NCBI GenBank assembly: GCA_963576565.1
Contig: OY755039.1
Coordinates: 80,351,955 to 80,415,954, forward strand
Reading direction: 5' to 3'
DNA from: Aspidapion aeneum
Lineage: Eukaryota; Arthropoda; Insecta; Coleoptera; Brentidae
DNA: 64,000 nt
In this document: piece after piece, positions 62,639 through 64,000 of the stretch
Position numbering within the stretch: the stretch's first letter is position 1
Layout: the number at the start of each line of letters is the position of its first letter
The notes under the pieces: generated by a model
Database searches by the model: none
What the model was told of the DNA's origin: nothing
The model's input: only the letters and a program-made list of their open reading frames with translations
Position numbers and translations under genes: made by a program

Positions 62639-63439
62639 TTGTAGTTTTAGTTTATAATGATAGAATAGTGTGTTATTCAGATACGGTCCCACCTAGTTTT
62701 TCTTATTCCAATAAATGATACATTATCATTATTTGATTTATTTTTTATTTATCATTTTCCAAAAAGTTTACCTTTCCACCAAATAACAAACATTAAATAT
62801 TAACAGGTACCTACCTACATGAAAAGCAAACAAAAATTATCACGATTTTAAGAAAATTTTAATAAATTTAAACAAATGATCAGTCATATATCATTTTATA
62901 AATTTGAAGAAAACAAGTTATTTGATATAATATAGATATTAGAGAATTATTGAAAATTCCAAAATAGGGCTAGCAGTAATAAGGCAACTCCTTTATTTAA
63001 ATAGTGATAGACCTTATAGTTGAGGCCCTACATCCGAGATTCAAGCGATGCTGCGTTTAATGGTAAAAGCAACAAACTTGGTATGGACAGACATAAGACT
63101 CGCCCGAACATTTTACGAAAGGGAACCACCGCCCTCCACCCCAACCAACTAAGAAAAAAAACAACTGAGTAGGAATTATTGAGGCTGATGAAAAGTCCTC
63201 TCTAACGATGTATAATACGCCCCCCCTTACATCAGTGGCGCACCTTTTATAGGCATTTAACTAAATGAGAGGTGTGGAAAAAACTATTCTTTTTTCATTT
63301 TCTTAAATTGCTGTCCCACAAGTCTGATTTTAAAACTTATTTTCAAAGCTGAAGAAATTTTCTTTCAAACGATGTACATCACTCCCCCCTCAACGCAGCA
63401 GTAGATCTTGCCGAACCGAACCGAATCGAATCAAAAATG
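62639..63439. other. No gene recognised
   Basis: AT-rich, with a CATCAGTGGCGCACC element-end-like word at about 63232 that may be a solo end of the hAT-like family. No reading frame with family features. Confidence 0.35.
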
Positions 63440-63752
63440 CAGTGACGCACCCAGGAATGTGTCTTGGGGGGGCCCGAGAGCTAAAAAGGGCGCCTCTCAA
63501 AAATCGTGCGACCAAAAAAAAAAGGTCATCATGTGTGGTGGGGGGCCCGACAACTAACAAGGGCACCCCTCAAAAATATGTCTTTTGCGGGGACGCGACG
63601 AACTACGCCGCTGCTTGGGAAGGGGGCCCTCATGATGTATCAAATTTTAAGCTATTGTTTGTGTTTTATCATGAAATATGTAGAAAATATGTAAAAAATC
63701 TAAGGCTTGGGGGGGGCGGGCCCCGGGCCCCCTCCCCCTGGGTGCGCCCATG
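63440..63752. mobile_element. Uninterrupted hAT-like MITE (reference for 53849-62215)
   Basis: The left end CAGTGACGCACCCAGGAATG and right end CCCTGGGTGCGCCCATG are complementary. The interior has GGGCGCC and GGGGCCC blocks and the TTATCATGAAATATGTAG segment shared with 62108-62215. Open frames across it are by-products of the GC-rich sequence. Confidence 0.65.
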
Positions 63753-64000
63753 AAAAATGGTCAAATTTGATACACACTTGAATCTTCATGTAAGACAACC
63801 ATGTTGGAACTTAACTAAAACACATACTGCGTTCAATGAGAGAAGCAACATACTTGGTACGGATGTACAGTATACTCTCCCAAAAATATAACGAAGGGGA
63901 TCCACCCGCCTACTCTTGGCTTTTTTCTAATAAACCGAAAAACGTCAAATTTTTTAAGAATCTTCTAGAAACCATTTTTGGAGCAGACAAAATTTTCTTT

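Noticed and set aside
63442..63753. 103-codon frame rich in Gly, Arg and Pro
   Set aside because: Lies entirely within the GC-rich hAT-like MITE and has no homologous open frame in the split copy.
1..64000. tRNA, rRNA or snRNA genes
   Set aside because: No cloverleaf with A/B boxes or recognisable rRNA/snRNA core was seen by reading; a covariance-model scan would be needed to exclude small RNAs.

Overview
The window looks like repeat-dense, AT-rich nuclear DNA from an arthropod, most likely an insect. The reasons are several BEL/Pao and Gypsy LTR retrotransposons, Jockey/CR1-type LINEs with PHD-like and CCHC fingers in ORF1, pogo/Tigger-like DNA transposons with TA target duplications, and many foldback MITEs. 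I see no prokaryotic operon, CRISPR array, tRNA or rRNA. The only candidate for host coding sequence is a short terminal-exon-like fragment present in two inverted copies (470-724 and 40211-40320); neither copy is intact.

Layout. (1) 1-15 kb is a mosaic of short elements: one arm of a ~1.6 kb inverted repeat (partner at 39-40.7 kb), a 5'-truncated LINE tail, a ~145 bp tandem satellite, Tigger-like and foldback MITEs, a GCCGCC minisatellite and a decayed ~3.1 kb pogo-like transposon. (2) 15058-35839 is one Gypsy retrotransposon with matching LTRs and a 5 bp target duplication. Its leader carries an ~85 bp duplication; a near full-length LINE (15576-19957) sits in the first copy and a minus-strand BEL/Pao element (20036-29867) in the second. 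That BEL element is itself broken in gag by a second LINE (25731-28596). Downstream of these insertions the Gypsy leader holds a tandem array in which six units each contain a perfect heat-shock-element motif, followed by a decayed gag-pol. (3) 36-45 kb again holds small elements, including a pogo-like transposon (41292-43962) with a PHD-type transposase tail and a nested ~1 kb foldback made of 15 bp tandem repeats. (4) 45700-52968 is a minus-strand BEL/Pao element with almost identical 754 bp LTRs and a tRNA-Tyr-type primer site; it is the youngest-looking insertion. (5) 53849-62215 is a set of nested insertions: a short hAT-like MITE split by a Tigger-like transposon, which is split by a plus-strand BEL/Pao element of the same family as the copy at 20-30 kb. 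(6) The last 2 kb holds more hAT-like MITEs.

The genes do not form a pathway. They are the Gag, protease, reverse transcriptase, RNase H, integrase, endonuclease and transposase parts of selfish elements in different stages of decay. The points most worth following are the heat-shock-motif array in the Gypsy leader, a LINE whose ORF1 and ORF2 are in one frame separated by a single TAG with no ATG to start ORF2, and the foldback elements built from AATAGCGC arrays. Identities and divergences are read by eye and are approximate.
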